Shown: positions 53,701 to 63,200, counted from the stretch's first letter. The stretch: 64,000 nt of DNA from Chryseobacterium arachidis (GCF_900129245.1 NZ_FQUT01000018.1:1-64000); one strand, 5' to 3'. A program made the numbers and translations. The notes: generated from the sequence alone by a model not told the origin.

Positions 53701-56700
53701 CGGAGCATTATAATTAACAGGATAACAGCCTTCTGTCTGATCTAAAATTGGCTTTAAAATTTCTTTGGTAGCACTCACAGCAATCATAGAACCTGGATCT
53801 CCGCCTTCAACGGAATCCAAAATTGAATGAGCTCGTTTAGTACTTAATTCAACCAATTTTTCTTCTTCAAAAACACCGGAGAAACATAATGCAGGTAATT
53901 CTCCATAGCTGTGACCTGCCAACATATCCGGAACAATTCCGATAGATTGTAAGAATTTAGCCAGAGCCAGATCAACAATTCCTAAAAGCGGTTGTGCTAA
54001 ACGTGTGTCTTTTATCGTTTCTTTTTGCTGTTTTAAAGCTGATTCATCAAAAGTTTTTGAAGGGAAAATTACTTTTTCCAGTTCAGGGTGTGAATCGATC
54101 AATTTTCGCATTTCAGGGAACGCTACGAATAAATCACGTGCCATGTTGATTCGCTGACTGCCTTGTCCAGGGAACAGGAATGCTACCTTTCCTTCTTTTT
54201 TATTGACTGTAAATGTGTCTTTGCTTTCAATTCCGGATAAAGCCAGTTCGATATTCATCATCAAATGTTCTGCCGTATCTGCGACAATGCTTAACTGAAC
54301 CTGCTTTTCTGAACTGATCGCCAAACTGTACGCAATATCTTTTAATGAAATGCTGTCATTGATTTCAAGCAAAGATTTAATCTGATTCAATTGAATTTTA
54401 GCTTCATCATAGGTGTCTCCACGGAATACAAATAATTCTGAAGGCCAAGATTTCAGCACCGCAGAATCGTCTTCTTTAGGATGATTGGCAATTACGGTAT
54501 GGAAATTTGTACCTCCAAAACCAAAAGCGCTGATTCCTGCGTAACGGTTTTTATTATTCCATAATCCTGTTTCTGAGTGAAAAGCAAATGGACTTGTTAC
54601 CGAATTATAATATGCATTAGGTTTCTGAAGGTGAAGGGTAGGAGGTTTTACACCATGATACACTGCTAGGGAAGCTTTAATTAATCCTGCCAATCCAGCC
54701 GCACATTTTGTATGGCCGATCTGAGTTTTCACAGAACCTAAATGAGTCTGTCCCGGCAAAGCTCCCGAACGGCTGAATAAATTCGTTAAAGCACTCAGTT
54801 CAGTTTTATCTCCAACAACAGTTCCTGTACCGTGAGCTTCAACCAATCCAACAGATGCAGGGCTGATTCCTGCTTGAGTATACGCTCTTTCCAATGCACG
54901 AACCTGTCCGATTTTTCTTGGTGCTGTAAGTCCCAGAGCCTTTCCGTCACTTGATCCGCCAACGCCTTTGATTACCGAATAAATGCGGTCGCCGTCTTTT
55001 AGAGCATCTTCATATCTTTTTAATACTAAAATAGCGACACCTTCTCCGAGGGCAATTCCGTCTGCCTCGCTGTCGAAAGTTGAGCATCTTCCTTTGCGGG
55101 AAAGTGCGTGTGTGCTGGAAAACATTAAATAATCATTGATTCCGTTATGTAAATCCGCTCCTCCGGCAAGAACCATGTCTGATTTGTTTAAAATCAGTTC
55201 CTGACAAGCCAGTTCGATGGCCGCCAAAGAAGAAGCACAAGCTGCATCTACGGTATAGTTTCTTCCACCCAAATCTAAACGGTTGGTAATTCTTCCTGCA
55301 ATTACATTCGCTAAAATTCCCGGGAAAGAGTCTTCTGTTGTATGTGGAAAGGCTTCTTTCACTTCTTCATGAAGCTCTCCGAAAACCTGCTTGTAATATC
55401 CTCTGAAGCTGTAACTGTTGGCCAAATCATTTCCCCCTTCAGCACCGATGATTACAGAAATATTTTCTCTGTTGAAGTTTTTTTCTCCATAACCGGCGTC
55501 TTCCATAGCACGTTTTGCAACCAATAACGTTAATAATTGTGTAGGTTCAATCGCTGCCAGAGATTGTGGCGGGATTCCGAATGCCAGCGGATCGAAATCA
55601 ATTTTTGGAATAAATCCTCCCCATTTTGAATGGGAGACATCGGCTTCATTGGAATCCGGTTTATAATAAAGTTCTTTATTCCATCTTTCATCCGGAACTT
55701 CCGTTACACTGTCTTTTCCTGTAATGATATTTTTCCAGTATTCTTCCAGGTTTTTAGCTTCCGGAAATATACATTCCATACCGATAATAGCAATATCCAA
55801 AGGTTTTTCCACTGAAATTGGTTCTTCCGGCAACGTTGCATTTTGGATATAATCGAAATTATTAACCGCTACATTTTCATGAAGTTCAGCCATGGAGATT
55901 ACTTTATCATGCATTGTTGCCACCTGACCGATCATATACATTCCCAGATCCAGCTGATCTTCTTTCGGAATATTAACTAAATGGTCTCCTTGACGTTCAA
56001 CGCCTTTTGCGGCAATTCTTAAACGTCCTACATTTAATTTTTCAAGCTTTTCCCAGACTTCTTTTTTGTCGGTTCCGGCTTCTAAAAGTTTTGCTTTTTC
56101 AGTATTAAAATATTGTGCAAATGCCGTATCTAAACAACGGGTTTCGTGTCCCGGAGCGGTTTCCAGTAATACGGTTTCTTTTGCCTGCATTGCCTGCAGC
56201 TGGAATTCTTCCTGAATGGCTCCGCAAGAGACGGCTTCTTCCGTATACAAATAAGCGGTTCCCATTAAGACTCCGATTTTTACACCTCTCGCAGCCAATG
56301 GAGCTGCCATAATGGAAACAAATGCTGTTGAAAAATCATTATGGATTCCCCCTGCGAAAAATACGCTGATATTTTCAGGGTTATCTTCTTTTAAAATTCT
56401 TTCAATCTGTTTTTCCCAAAGAACCATGCTCGAAAGCGGGCCAACATGACCCCCACACTCTCTTCCTTCAAATATGAAATTTTTAGCACCTTCTTTTAAG
56501 AAAATATCTAAAAGGGCAGGAGAAGGAACGTGCAGGAAGGTTGTAATTCCGGCTTTTTCAAATACTTTTGCCTGTGCCGGTCTTCCTCCTGCAATTAAAA
56601 CAACGGGAGGTTTCGCTTCTAATATATATGAAGTCTGTTCTTCTCTCAATTCCTGCGGTGCAAAACCTAAAATTCCTACTCCCCAGGTTTTTTCGCCGGC

Positions 56701-57732
56701 TAATTTTTTAGTATCCATTACTAAAAATTTTGCCGATTCACCTTTTAATAAAGATAAGGCAATGAAAGGTAAAGCTCCCGCTTCTGCAACGGCATTGGCA
56801 AAGGACGGAACATCGCTTACACGGGTCATTGGTCCTTGTGCAATGGGATATTTTATGCCTAATTCTCTTGCTAAAATGTTATCATGGTCTATTACCTGAA
56901 GCGCTTTTGCCTGTCTCAAATGACCAAACATAGCTTCCTTAAATCCGAAAACTAATTTTTTCAACGTTTTAAAATCCTCGTACAAATCAATCGCTAATGA
57001 AATGTCTTGGCCCATTGGAATATAGCTCTTGCTGATATCAAGATCTGTAAAATATTCTTTAAGCTCTTCTGAAGTAATATTTTCCGGTAATACGGGAGAA
57101 TTCGGTCTTGCCAAGACGCGGTGATCGGCAATTATTTTAGTTTCGGTGCCGTTTAGTTTTGAACAAAGCTCTTTAATGTCTTGAGGAACATTACTTTCCG
57201 GGAACAAAGCTAGCTGACTATCCAGAACAATTCCAGCTGCTCCTAAAGCTTTTATGGCGGCTGCAGTATGAAGTCCGATTCCTCCTTGTACCCAAACAGG
57301 AATACTGGTAATTTCTTTAATAACACGTTGAAACAATACAAATGACGATTCGTAACCAACCAAACCTCCTGCTTCATTACCTTTTATAATGATGCCTTTT
57401 GCGCCCAACTGTTCAGCTGATCTGGCATCTTCTATATTGCTGACCTGATAAATTTTGGCAAGGTTTTTGTTACTGTTCAACGAAATTCCAAAGGGTAAAA
57501 TAATCAATTCTGCCTTTTCCGGAATTTGGATTGAACTTAGTTTTTCGTTACTCAGATATACACCGTAAGCGGGGATGTCTGTTTCATTAAGCTGATTCAG
57601 CAAAGTCTGAGCGGCTGATAATTCGTTTCCCAAGCTTAGAACGGGAAATGCACCTGCCTGATACAACGTAGGGATGAGATTGATGTCAGGTTTTTCAAAG
57701 GGTGTTATTCCAATAATGGTCAAGTTTTTCAT
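50722..57732 (-). CDS. Type I synthase: NMO-NMO-KS-AT-ACP-ACP-KR
   Basis: A 2336-aa multidomain synthase counted from MKNLTIIGITPF (57732); MNVMKNL at 57741 or a longer start at 57795 are alternatives. Two nitronate-monooxygenase/PfaD-like TIM-barrel domains come first: about 1-210 (KGNEAGGLVG) and 290-580 (YPIAQGPMTR, FEGRECGGHVG). A KS spans about 645-1085 with Cys832 (DAACASSLAA), His967 (EAHGTGT) and His1007 (IGHTKCAAG). The AT at 1180-1480 has Ser1275 (AGHSYGELPA). After a proline- and asparagine-rich linker there are two ACPs with serines 1689 and 1801, both in the DSIKR form typical of PUFA synthases. The KR at about 1880-2320 has GGAQGITSEL and Tyr2255. With the partner synthase it has all domains for iterative reduction of a lipid chain, with the NMO as the likely enoyl reductase. 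Confidence 0.9.
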   Translation of the reverse strand: MKNLTIIGITPFEKPDINLIPTLYQAGAFPVLSLGNELSAAQTLLNQLNETDIPAYGVYLSNEKLSSIQIPEKAELIILPFGISLNSNKNLAKIYQVSNIEDARSAEQLGAKGIIIKGNEAGGLVGYESSFVLFQRVIKEITSIPVWVQGGIGLHTAAAIKALGAAGIVLDSQLALFPESNVPQDIKELCSKLNGTETKIIADHRVLARPNSPVLPENITSEELKEYFTDLDISKSYIPMGQDISLAIDLYEDFKTLKKLVFGFKEAMFGHLRQAKALQVIDHDNILARELGIKYPIAQGPMTRVSDVPSFANAVAEAGALPFIALSLLKGESAKFLVMDTKKLAGEKTWGVGILGFAPQELREEQTSYILEAKPPVVLIAGGRPAQAKVFEKAGITTFLHVPSPALLDIFLKEGAKNFIFEGRECGGHVGPLSSMVLWEKQIERILKEDNPENISVFFAGGIHNDFSTAFVSIMAAPLAARGVKIGVLMGTAYLYTEEAVSCGAIQEEFQLQAMQAKETVLLETAPGHETRCLDTAFAQYFNTEKAKLLEAGTDKKEVWEKLEKLNVGRLRIAAKGVERQGDHLVNIPKEDQLDLGMYMIGQVATMHDKVISMAELHENVAVNNFDYIQNATLPEEPISVEKPLDIAIIGMECIFPEAKNLEEYWKNIITGKDSVTEVPDERWNKELYYKPDSNEADVSHSKWGGFIPKIDFDPLAFGIPPQSLAAIEPTQLLTLLVAKRAMEDAGYGEKNFNRENISVIIGAEGGNDLANSYSFRGYYKQVFGELHEEVKEAFPHTTEDSFPGILANVIAGRITNRLDLGGRNYTVDAACASSLAAIELACQELILNKSDMVLAGGADLHNGINDYLMFSSTHALSRKGRCSTFDSEADGIALGEGVAILVLKRYEDALKDGDRIYSVIKGVGGSSDGKALGLTAPRKIGQVRALERAYTQAGISPASVGLVEAHGTGTVVGDKTELSALTNLFSRSGALPGQTHLGSVKTQIGHTKCAAGLAGLIKASLAVYHGVKPPTLHLQKPNAYYNSVTSPFAFHSETGLWNNKNRYAGISAFGFGGTNFHTVIANHPKEDDSAVLKSWPSELFVFRGDTYDEAKIQLNQIKSLLEINDSISLKDIAYSLAISSEKQVQLSIVADTAEHLMMNIELALSGIESKDTFTVNKKEGKVAFLFPGQGSQRINMARDLFVAFPEMRKLIDSHPELEKVIFPSKTFDESALKQQKETIKDTRLAQPLLGIVDLALAKFLQSIGIVPDMLAGHSYGELPALCFSGVFEEEKLVELSTKRAHSILDSVEGGDPGSMIAVSATKEILKPILDQTEGCYPVNYNAPTQCVVAGSTEAINKLMEVLKQERISAKKLEVACAFHSPLLAKSKDLYADVLKDIAFKEMQIPVWSNTTAEIYPANASEIKERLTDHLVQPVRFVEELQAMYEDGARIFIEVGPGKVLTGLTKSCLDKDQLTLFVEDSNGNKLTHLLSMLAQYLGTGRNFNIANLFNGRNARLIQIDQPELYKKNPAIWRVNGQTAHPTTGALPNNGALPIINPIQMNNFTNNTQAPATESSSTAERMLQEYLNSMKMIIQAQRDVMLSFLGQNPQVNQAPVYTQPVQIPVNNQAPVISSPISDGAEKTVIIPAKTVAPVKDIKALLMQVVSDKTGYPQEMLGMEMDLEADLSIDSIKRVEIIGTLKNELGGLKIDQANEDTIMEQLAAIKTLNGLVSWFTEYTGNSTASQKNAVEEVKTSDAQTQSKTLSLEELQTEILDIVSEKTGYPKEMLGLDLDMEADLSIDSIKRMEIIADLKTKIGFGQDLEQADDLMEKLAAIKTLNGLASWIHEMSGSSDSETISNVSANNLSRLRFDLTPTEISMPQNTDILQGKRFAITQNDNNQTLAIKNELEKHGADAELIDSDKDLTDFDGLIILDLFSSSANHNIIDHVDLIKKMDLDKAQWIYLISDIPAHVQELTDTTLLRHYKGHPGLFKSLAREFEQTNCRLISLTSPQQIEQIAEITLKEILTKDKPAEVIYKNDKRHKVDIIPSPLSTGLSEAQIQLDQNSVVLVLGGAQGITSELVKHMSQAYPCTYVLVGRSADPRNQATKNELEAFKTKEEIRAYLIKSGTFTSPSEIEKETIKVYKNNQILRTIRDMEQLGNTIVYQSLDLCDENGLSELINSIYEKYNRLDGVIHGAGLLEDKLFKQKTTSSFGRVFDTKVKPLRVLAEKLRTDCQFVVLFSSIASVYGNKGQTDYAAANSVLDDYANALNKKLKGKVISINWGPWKGAGMVSSSLESEYERRGISLIPLDQGKEIFLNEIKYGTESQVLIMSGSNW

Positions 57733-58398
57733 AACATTCATAATGACTAAATAAATAACAGATTCACCAATACAAAAAGCCGAGAATCCGGGCATGGACT
57801 CAGCAATTTTTTTGGCTCAAAAAATCATATAAATTCGGTACAATTTATTCTAAATAACATTTTTATTCAAAAAGTATTGATTATTAAATTGTTAATAATT
57901 TTGTTAATTTACATTTTTATCCTTGAAGAAAGAGTGGTACAATATGAATTATTGTAATTATAAATGTTTATAATTAAATAGTGTAAAACAAATATATAAA
58001 ATAAATAATGAAATATTTCAATAAATAGAGATTTGTTTTTCAAATTTTACACAAAAATAATATACCTACTTGTAACATATAATTTAAAAATTGTGTCAGG
58101 AATATGATTAGTCTTTATAAGACAATACTTTAGAGAAAATATCTGTTAAAATCATACGAAATAAAAAAGAACTTGTAAATGGGTTAAAATTAAAGAACAG
58201 TTTAAAATAATTTAATTGCTTTTATCATAATTCTAATCAGAAAAGTTGATCACTTGTCTTGCGAATACGGATTGTACTGTTAACTTAATCAATGTAATCG
58301 ATTAATTATTTAACAAAAAACACTAAAATGTGAATTATGGCAAGTATTTTGTTACGAAAATCCTGACTTTACAAATCAAATCACCAAAATTTTAAAAT
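57733..58398. other. Divergent spacer upstream of the cluster
   Basis: About 665 bp, very AT-rich, between the synthase start and the sugar dehydrogenase start. I see no gene and no clear -7 box for either side. Promoters for both transcripts must lie here. Confidence 0.45.
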
Positions 58399-59625
58399 AT
58401 GAAAATCAAACCTTATCATTTGATGATTATCTCATCTGTTCTTTTTTCAAGCTGTTTAGACTCTATCGACGAAACTATTGACAATGGAACGACGTTTCCA
58501 CCGGTAGAAACAAATCCTGCCAATACAAATTATCAACCTGCATTCCCTGGACAGACCCGGGCAAATGGTGTAAAAACGGTAACGCCTTATGTGTCTGAAG
58601 TGCTGGCTTCTTCATTATCTTCACCTTGGGGAATTACAAGCTTACCGGACGGGAGATTGCTGATCACAGAAAAGACAGGAACAATGCGTATTGTAAGTAC
58701 TTCTGGTACCGTAAGTAGCGCTATTACCGGGCTGCCAGCGGTTAATTCCAATGGACAGGGCGGTTTGCTGGGTGTATGTGTTGATCCTCAGTTCAGCTCA
58801 AACAGAATGATCTATTGGGTTTTTTCTGAAAATGTTTCAGGGGGAAATGTAACTTCTGTTGCAAAAGGAAAACTGTCGAATTCTGAAGCAACCATTGAAA
58901 ATCCGGCTGTTATTTACAGGGCGAATCCTTCCGCAAACGTAGGAAACCTGCATTATGGAGGAAGGATTTTATTTGACAGTACGGGAAATTTATTTGTAAG
59001 CACAGGAGAACGTTCGGACATGTCTACAAGACCTTTGGCACAATCGGCAACGGCAGCCGTAGGTAAAATCCTTAGAATTACAACCAGTGGTCAGCCGGCA
59101 CCGGGGAATCCTACATTCAGCCAGTCGGGGGCTTTGCCGGAGTTATACAGTATCGGCCACAGAAATCCTCAGGGAATTGCCATTCATCCTGTAACCGGAG
59201 AGTTGTGGCAAAGTGAGCACGGCCCTAAAGGTGGTGATGAAATTAACCGTGTTCAGGCAGGTAAAAATTATGGATGGCCTACCATTACTTACGGAATTGA
59301 ATACAGTGGGGCAACCATCGGAGACGGAATTCAGCAAAAGGCAGGAATGGAGCAGCCTGTATATTATTGGGATCCTGTTATTTCGCCAAGCGGAATTACT
59401 TTTTACAAAGGAAATTCAGTGCCTGAATGGCAAAATAATCTTTTCGTTGCTTCATTAAGCGGAAAACATATTGCAAGACTGGTCATCAACAATAATCAGG
59501 TGATAGGAGAGGAACGTCTTTTGGCTAATGAAAATCAGCGTTTCAGAGATATTACACAAGGCCTGGATAATAATCTTTATGCTGTGACGGATGAAGGGAA
59601 GTTGTACAGGATTCGTAAGCAATAA
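58399..59625 (+). CDS. PQQ-dependent soluble aldose sugar dehydrogenase, lipoprotein
   Basis: A 408-aa six-bladed beta-propeller enzyme of the glucose/sorbosone dehydrogenase family. A lipobox FSSC places the anchor Cys at residue 19. Family text includes SPWGITSLPDGRLLITEKTG, GHRNPQGIAIHP, SEHGPKGGDEINR and NYGWPTITYG, which carry the PQQ and calcium site and the catalytic base. Members oxidise aldoses with PQQ in the periplasm or at the cell surface. Whether the strain makes PQQ cannot be seen here. The gene is alone and followed by a strong terminator. Confidence 0.9.
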   Translation: MKIKPYHLMIISSVLFSSCLDSIDETIDNGTTFPPVETNPANTNYQPAFPGQTRANGVKTVTPYVSEVLASSLSSPWGITSLPDGRLLITEKTGTMRIVSTSGTVSSAITGLPAVNSNGQGGLLGVCVDPQFSSNRMIYWVFSENVSGGNVTSVAKGKLSNSEATIENPAVIYRANPSANVGNLHYGGRILFDSTGNLFVSTGERSDMSTRPLAQSATAAVGKILRITTSGQPAPGNPTFSQSGALPELYSIGHRNPQGIAIHPVTGELWQSEHGPKGGDEINRVQAGKNYGWPTITYGIEYSGATIGDGIQQKAGMEQPVYYWDPVISPSGITFYKGNSVPEWQNNLFVASLSGKHIARLVINNNQVIGEERLLANENQRFRDITQGLDNNLYAVTDEGKLYRIRKQ

Positions 59626-59646
59626 TTGAAGATATCTAAACGTATA

Positions 59647-59672
59647 AAACACCTAAATTTTAGGTGTTTTTT
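59647..59672. terminator. Bidirectional terminator
   Basis: AAACACCTAAA and TTTAGGTGTTT form a perfect stem with T/A runs, between the sugar dehydrogenase gene and the convergent AraC gene. Confidence 0.88.
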
Positions 59673-59706
59673 ATTATGATAAGTATGGGTTTTATTAGGG
59701 AAATGA

Positions 59707-60612
59707 TTAATTAAACTTAAACTTCGCCCGAAACTCCAGCGGAGCCATACTCGTTTTCTTTTTAAATAAAGTACTGAACGATTGCGAATGTTCAAACCCC
59801 AGAGCATATGCAATTTCACTGATTGATAATTGCGTGGCTGATAGTTTTTCTTTAGCCTTACTGATCAGTTTTTCATGAATATGCTGTTGAGTATTTTGGC
59901 CTGTATGGATTCTTAAGAGATCACTTAAATAATTTGGTGAGAGGTTCATTGCTTCCGCTAGTTGCTGAACGGTGAGGAGTCCTTTTTCTGCAGATTCTTC
60001 TTTATCGAAATAGTCATTTAGATATTGCTCAAATTTCGCCAATAGCTGATGGTTTCCGTTTTTTCTTGTGATAAACTGTCTTTCGTAAAAACGGTTGGAG
60101 TAATTCAGCAACAGATCTATTTGTGACAGGATAATTTCCTGAGTATGACGATCAATGTGCTGGCATTCTTTATCTATTTTATGTAAAATTTCAATCAGAT
60201 CTTTTTCTTCGTCTTCAGAGAGGTGTAATGCTTCATTCACGGCGTAAGAGAAAAATCCATAACCTGATATCGTTTGTGCTAAAGAATGTTTCAATAAAAA
60301 ATCTTCATGAAAGACCAAAAGATATCCTTTTCCGACGCAGTCAATAGTCTGTAAATCGAGGTATTGTATCTGATGCGGAGCGGTAAAGCTTAACACTCCT
60401 TTGTCATAATCATAATGCTGCTGTCCGTACCTCACTTTTCCCGTGGCTTCTCTTTTCAGGGCAACACAGTAAAACCGGTTCATAAAACCCTTCCAGATAT
60501 CGTCTTCGATAAAAGTGCTGTCGGATAGATTAATGACACTTACCAGAGGATGTTTAGGTTCCGGCAAGGATAATAAACGGTGGAATGCGGAAACGGATGC
60601 AATGGTATTCAT
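59707..60612 (-). CDS. AraC-family transcriptional regulator
   Basis: A 301-aa regulator. The N-terminal part (about 1-180) is a cupin-like ligand domain; the C-terminus has two helix-turn-helix motifs, with LTVQQLAEAMNLSPNYLSDLL and SISEIAYALGFEHSQSFSTLFK. It lies 17 bp after the aldo/keto reductase gene on the same strand, so the two are probably co-transcribed, and the regulator may control the reductase. Confidence 0.92.
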   Translation of the reverse strand: MNTIASVSAFHRLLSLPEPKHPLVSVINLSDSTFIEDDIWKGFMNRFYCVALKREATGKVRYGQQHYDYDKGVLSFTAPHQIQYLDLQTIDCVGKGYLLVFHEDFLLKHSLAQTISGYGFFSYAVNEALHLSEDEEKDLIEILHKIDKECQHIDRHTQEIILSQIDLLLNYSNRFYERQFITRKNGNHQLLAKFEQYLNDYFDKEESAEKGLLTVQQLAEAMNLSPNYLSDLLRIHTGQNTQQHIHEKLISKAKEKLSATQLSISEIAYALGFEHSQSFSTLFKKKTSMAPLEFRAKFKFN

Positions 60613-60629
60613 ACTGCAAGTTAATAAAA

Positions 60630-61637
60630 TTAATAGTCTAAAAGTCCCATACTGAATTCGTCGTAAGGCGCTCCGGTATCGGTTCCTAAAGGTACGATAC
60701 TTTCCAGTTTCTGAAGGTCATTTTCAGTTAATTCTATATTGGCAGATGCAATATTCTGTTCTACATATTTTCTTCGTTTTGTTCCCGGGATCGGTACAAT
60801 TCCTTTACTCATGATCCATGCTAAAGCCAGTTGTGATGAGGTAACCTCTTTTTCTTTTGCCATATTTTCGATCGCTTCCACCAGTTCGATATTTTTATGG
60901 AAATAATTTCCCTGAAACCTCGGGATTCCTCTGCGGAAATCATTCTCCGGCAAATCATTTACGGATTTAATCTGTCCTGATAAAAAACCTCTTCCTAACG
61001 GTGAATACGCTACAAAACCAATTCCCAATTCTTTTAATGTTCTTAAAACTCCTTTTTCTTCTACCGTTCTTTCAAATAAAGAATACTCGCTTTGTACTGC
61101 TGTAATCGGATGTACTGCGTGGGCTTTCCTTACTGTTTCAGAAGACACTTCAGATAATCCTATATACTTCACCTTTCCTTCTTTTACCAGATCGCTCATG
61201 GCACCTACCGTTTCTTCAATCGGCGTGTTTTTGTCCAGGCGATGCATATAATACAAATCGATATAATCGGTTATTAAATTCTTCAAAGATCTTTCAACAG
61301 CTTTCTTTACATAGTCTTTTTTGCCGTTAATAGCCCAGGTTACTTTATTCTGATCGTCAATTTCCCAGCCGAATTTTGTGGCAATAATATATTCATTACG
61401 CTTAGTGCCGATTGCTTTTGCAATTAACTGTTCGTTTTTTAAAGGTCCGTACAGATCGGCGGTATCCAGAAAATTTCCTCCCAGTTCGAATGAACGGTGG
61501 ATGGTAGCAATGGCTTCCGTTTCATTGGCCTCTCCGTACATATTGGCTTCCTCAAAACCTGTCATTCCCATGCATCCCAAACCAATTTTAGGGATTTCCA
61601 GACCCTGATTTCCTAATGTTATGTGTGATAAACTCAT
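60630..61637 (-). CDS. Aldo/keto reductase
   Basis: A 335-aa NADPH-dependent reductase of the YakC/AKR13-like group. The catalytic Tyr-containing text is LDTADLYGPLKNE, with the catalytic Lys in IATKFGW and His in YYMHRLD. The cofactor site text is PIPGTKRRKYVEQN. It reduces aldehydes or ketones to alcohols; the substrate is unknown. It is the first gene of an operon with the AraC regulator. Confidence 0.92.
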   Translation of the reverse strand: MSLSHITLGNQGLEIPKIGLGCMGMTGFEEANMYGEANETEAIATIHRSFELGGNFLDTADLYGPLKNEQLIAKAIGTKRNEYIIATKFGWEIDDQNKVTWAINGKKDYVKKAVERSLKNLITDYIDLYYMHRLDKNTPIEETVGAMSDLVKEGKVKYIGLSEVSSETVRKAHAVHPITAVQSEYSLFERTVEEKGVLRTLKELGIGFVAYSPLGRGFLSGQIKSVNDLPENDFRRGIPRFQGNYFHKNIELVEAIENMAKEKEVTSSQLALAWIMSKGIVPIPGTKRRKYVEQNIASANIELTENDLQKLESIVPLGTDTGAPYDEFSMGLLDY

Positions 61638-61828
61638 CGTGTAAATTTTTATTGATACAAAATTCAGAAGAAATCATGAACACGGTGTATGCAAAACCAA
61701 GACTCTTGTATGTAAATTACGGATCAGTAAGATTGATGAGATTTAAATAATTAAAAGTAATTCTTACTGTAAATTGTTTTTACTACATTTATCATCAAAC
61801 CCAGAATAACAGAATAAAATTTCAAAGT

Positions 61829-62617
61829 ATGAATATCAAACTCAATTCAAAAAATGCGCTGGTAGGGGCGGCAACACAGGGAATAGGAGCAGGAATTGCC
61901 ACAGAATTGGCAAAATGCGGAGCCAATGTAACGGTAATGGCCAGAAATGAAGAAAAACTGAAACATTTTACGGCATGGCTTCCGGTTGTTCACGGAGAGC
62001 AAAAGCATCAGTACTTAGTGGCAGACTTTTCAGATTTTGAAAGTTTTAAAATGATTATTGCTGAATTTTTTAATCAAAACGAAATTGATATTTTGGTTAA
62101 TAATACCAACGGTCCAAGTCCAGGGTTGGCAAAAGATAAGAATGTTGAGGATTATCAGACCGCTTTTGACCTGCTTTTCAAGACCGTTTGCGAAACAACT
62201 AATCTGGCTTTGCCTGCCATGATAAAAAAGGGGAGTGGCCGCATTATCAACGTATCTTCATTATCGGTGAAGGAACCTATTCCTAATCTGGCGCTATCCA
62301 ATTCTATCCGTTCGGCGGTGATTGCGTGGTCGAAAACGCTTTCTCTGGAAGTTGCGAAGCACAATGTCACCATCAATAATATTCTTACAGGCTATTTCGA
62401 TACAGAAAGAATCAAAAATCTTATTGACCATGAGGCTCAGCAAACCGGTGCATCCATAGAAGAAATTAAAAAAGGAAGGGAAGAGAAAATCCCGATGAAA
62501 AGATTGGGGAAACCTGAAGAGTATGGCCAGTTGGTATCTTTTCTTGCTTCCGAATATGCTTCTTATATCACGGGAACAAGTATCCCATTGGATGGCGGCT
62601 TGAATAATACTTATTAA
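61829..62617 (+). CDS. Short-chain dehydrogenase/reductase
   Basis: A 262-aa SDR. The cofactor motif is GAATQGIGAGIA near residue 12, where the usual GGxxGIG shows as AATQGIG, with VNNTNGP as the second motif. The catalytic Ser lies in NVSSLSV. At the expected catalytic Tyr the text is PNLALSNSIRSAVIAWSKTL, without the YxxxK pattern, so the classical Tyr appears to be missing. The C-terminus (SYITGTSIPLDGGLNNTY) is normal. It may be a non-classical SDR or a binding protein. Confidence 0.87.
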   Translation: MNIKLNSKNALVGAATQGIGAGIATELAKCGANVTVMARNEEKLKHFTAWLPVVHGEQKHQYLVADFSDFESFKMIIAEFFNQNEIDILVNNTNGPSPGLAKDKNVEDYQTAFDLLFKTVCETTNLALPAMIKKGSGRIINVSSLSVKEPIPNLALSNSIRSAVIAWSKTLSLEVAKHNVTINNILTGYFDTERIKNLIDHEAQQTGASIEEIKKGREEKIPMKRLGKPEEYGQLVSFLASEYASYITGTSIPLDGGLNNTY

Positions 62618-62835
62618 TAAAAGCACAATTTAATAAGAAAAAAAATTAAAAACAGTTAAATAAGGTTAAAAAAAGACCCATCTATTCCAATTGTAGTGAA
62701 ATTATTATTTCTTTGCAGTGTTTTAAAGGTAGTAAATAAATTATTCAGTTAAAACTCAATAAAAAAACAAATAACCGGGAACAAAAGTTTTTGCTCTCGA
62801 CATCAAAAAAGACTAACAACAGTAAAGAATAAAAA

Positions 62836-63180
62836 ATGGAAAAAGGTCTAAAAATTTTGGGAGTATTTTTATTGCTTTGTTCTCAGCAGCTTTTCTCTCA
62901 GGAAAAAAATAACGAAACGCTTGAATTCAAAAGCGAAAATGCCAAAAGAGATCTGGTAGAAAAAACAACCGTTTTCACTGGAAATGTTTCGCTTAATTCT
63001 GCAAAAATCAGCTTTAAAGATGCAGAAAAAGTGATTGTAGAAGAGGCTACAGGAGATATAAAGATCTACAAACCGAAGAATTTTACCATTATCTCCGTGG
63101 ATTCACTCGCGAATACCAGAAAAAATTCTGAAGAAAATCTTATTGTGTACAATACCAAAACCAATAAACTGTCGATATAA
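62836..63180 (+). CDS. OstA/LptA-like exported protein
   Basis: A 114-aa protein with a signal peptide (MEKGLKILGVFLLLCSQQLFSQ). The mature part has the repeating strand pattern of the OstA-like fold (TTVFTGNVSLNSAKISFKDAEKVIVEE). LptA-type proteins carry lipopolysaccharide across the periplasm, but this one is shorter than a full LptA and its role is uncertain. It stands alone with a terminator after it. Confidence 0.75.
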   Translation: MEKGLKILGVFLLLCSQQLFSQEKNNETLEFKSENAKRDLVEKTTVFTGNVSLNSAKISFKDAEKVIVEEATGDIKIYKPKNFTIISVDSLANTRKNSEENLIVYNTKTNKLSI

Positions 63181-63200
63181 GATCGTTTACCATACAATAT

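Noticed and set aside
39740..57732. Flexirubin/aryl polyene cluster
   Set aside because: Those clusters use discrete type II KS, ACP and hotdog proteins and an aromatic ammonia-lyase; this one has large PUFA-type multidomain synthases.
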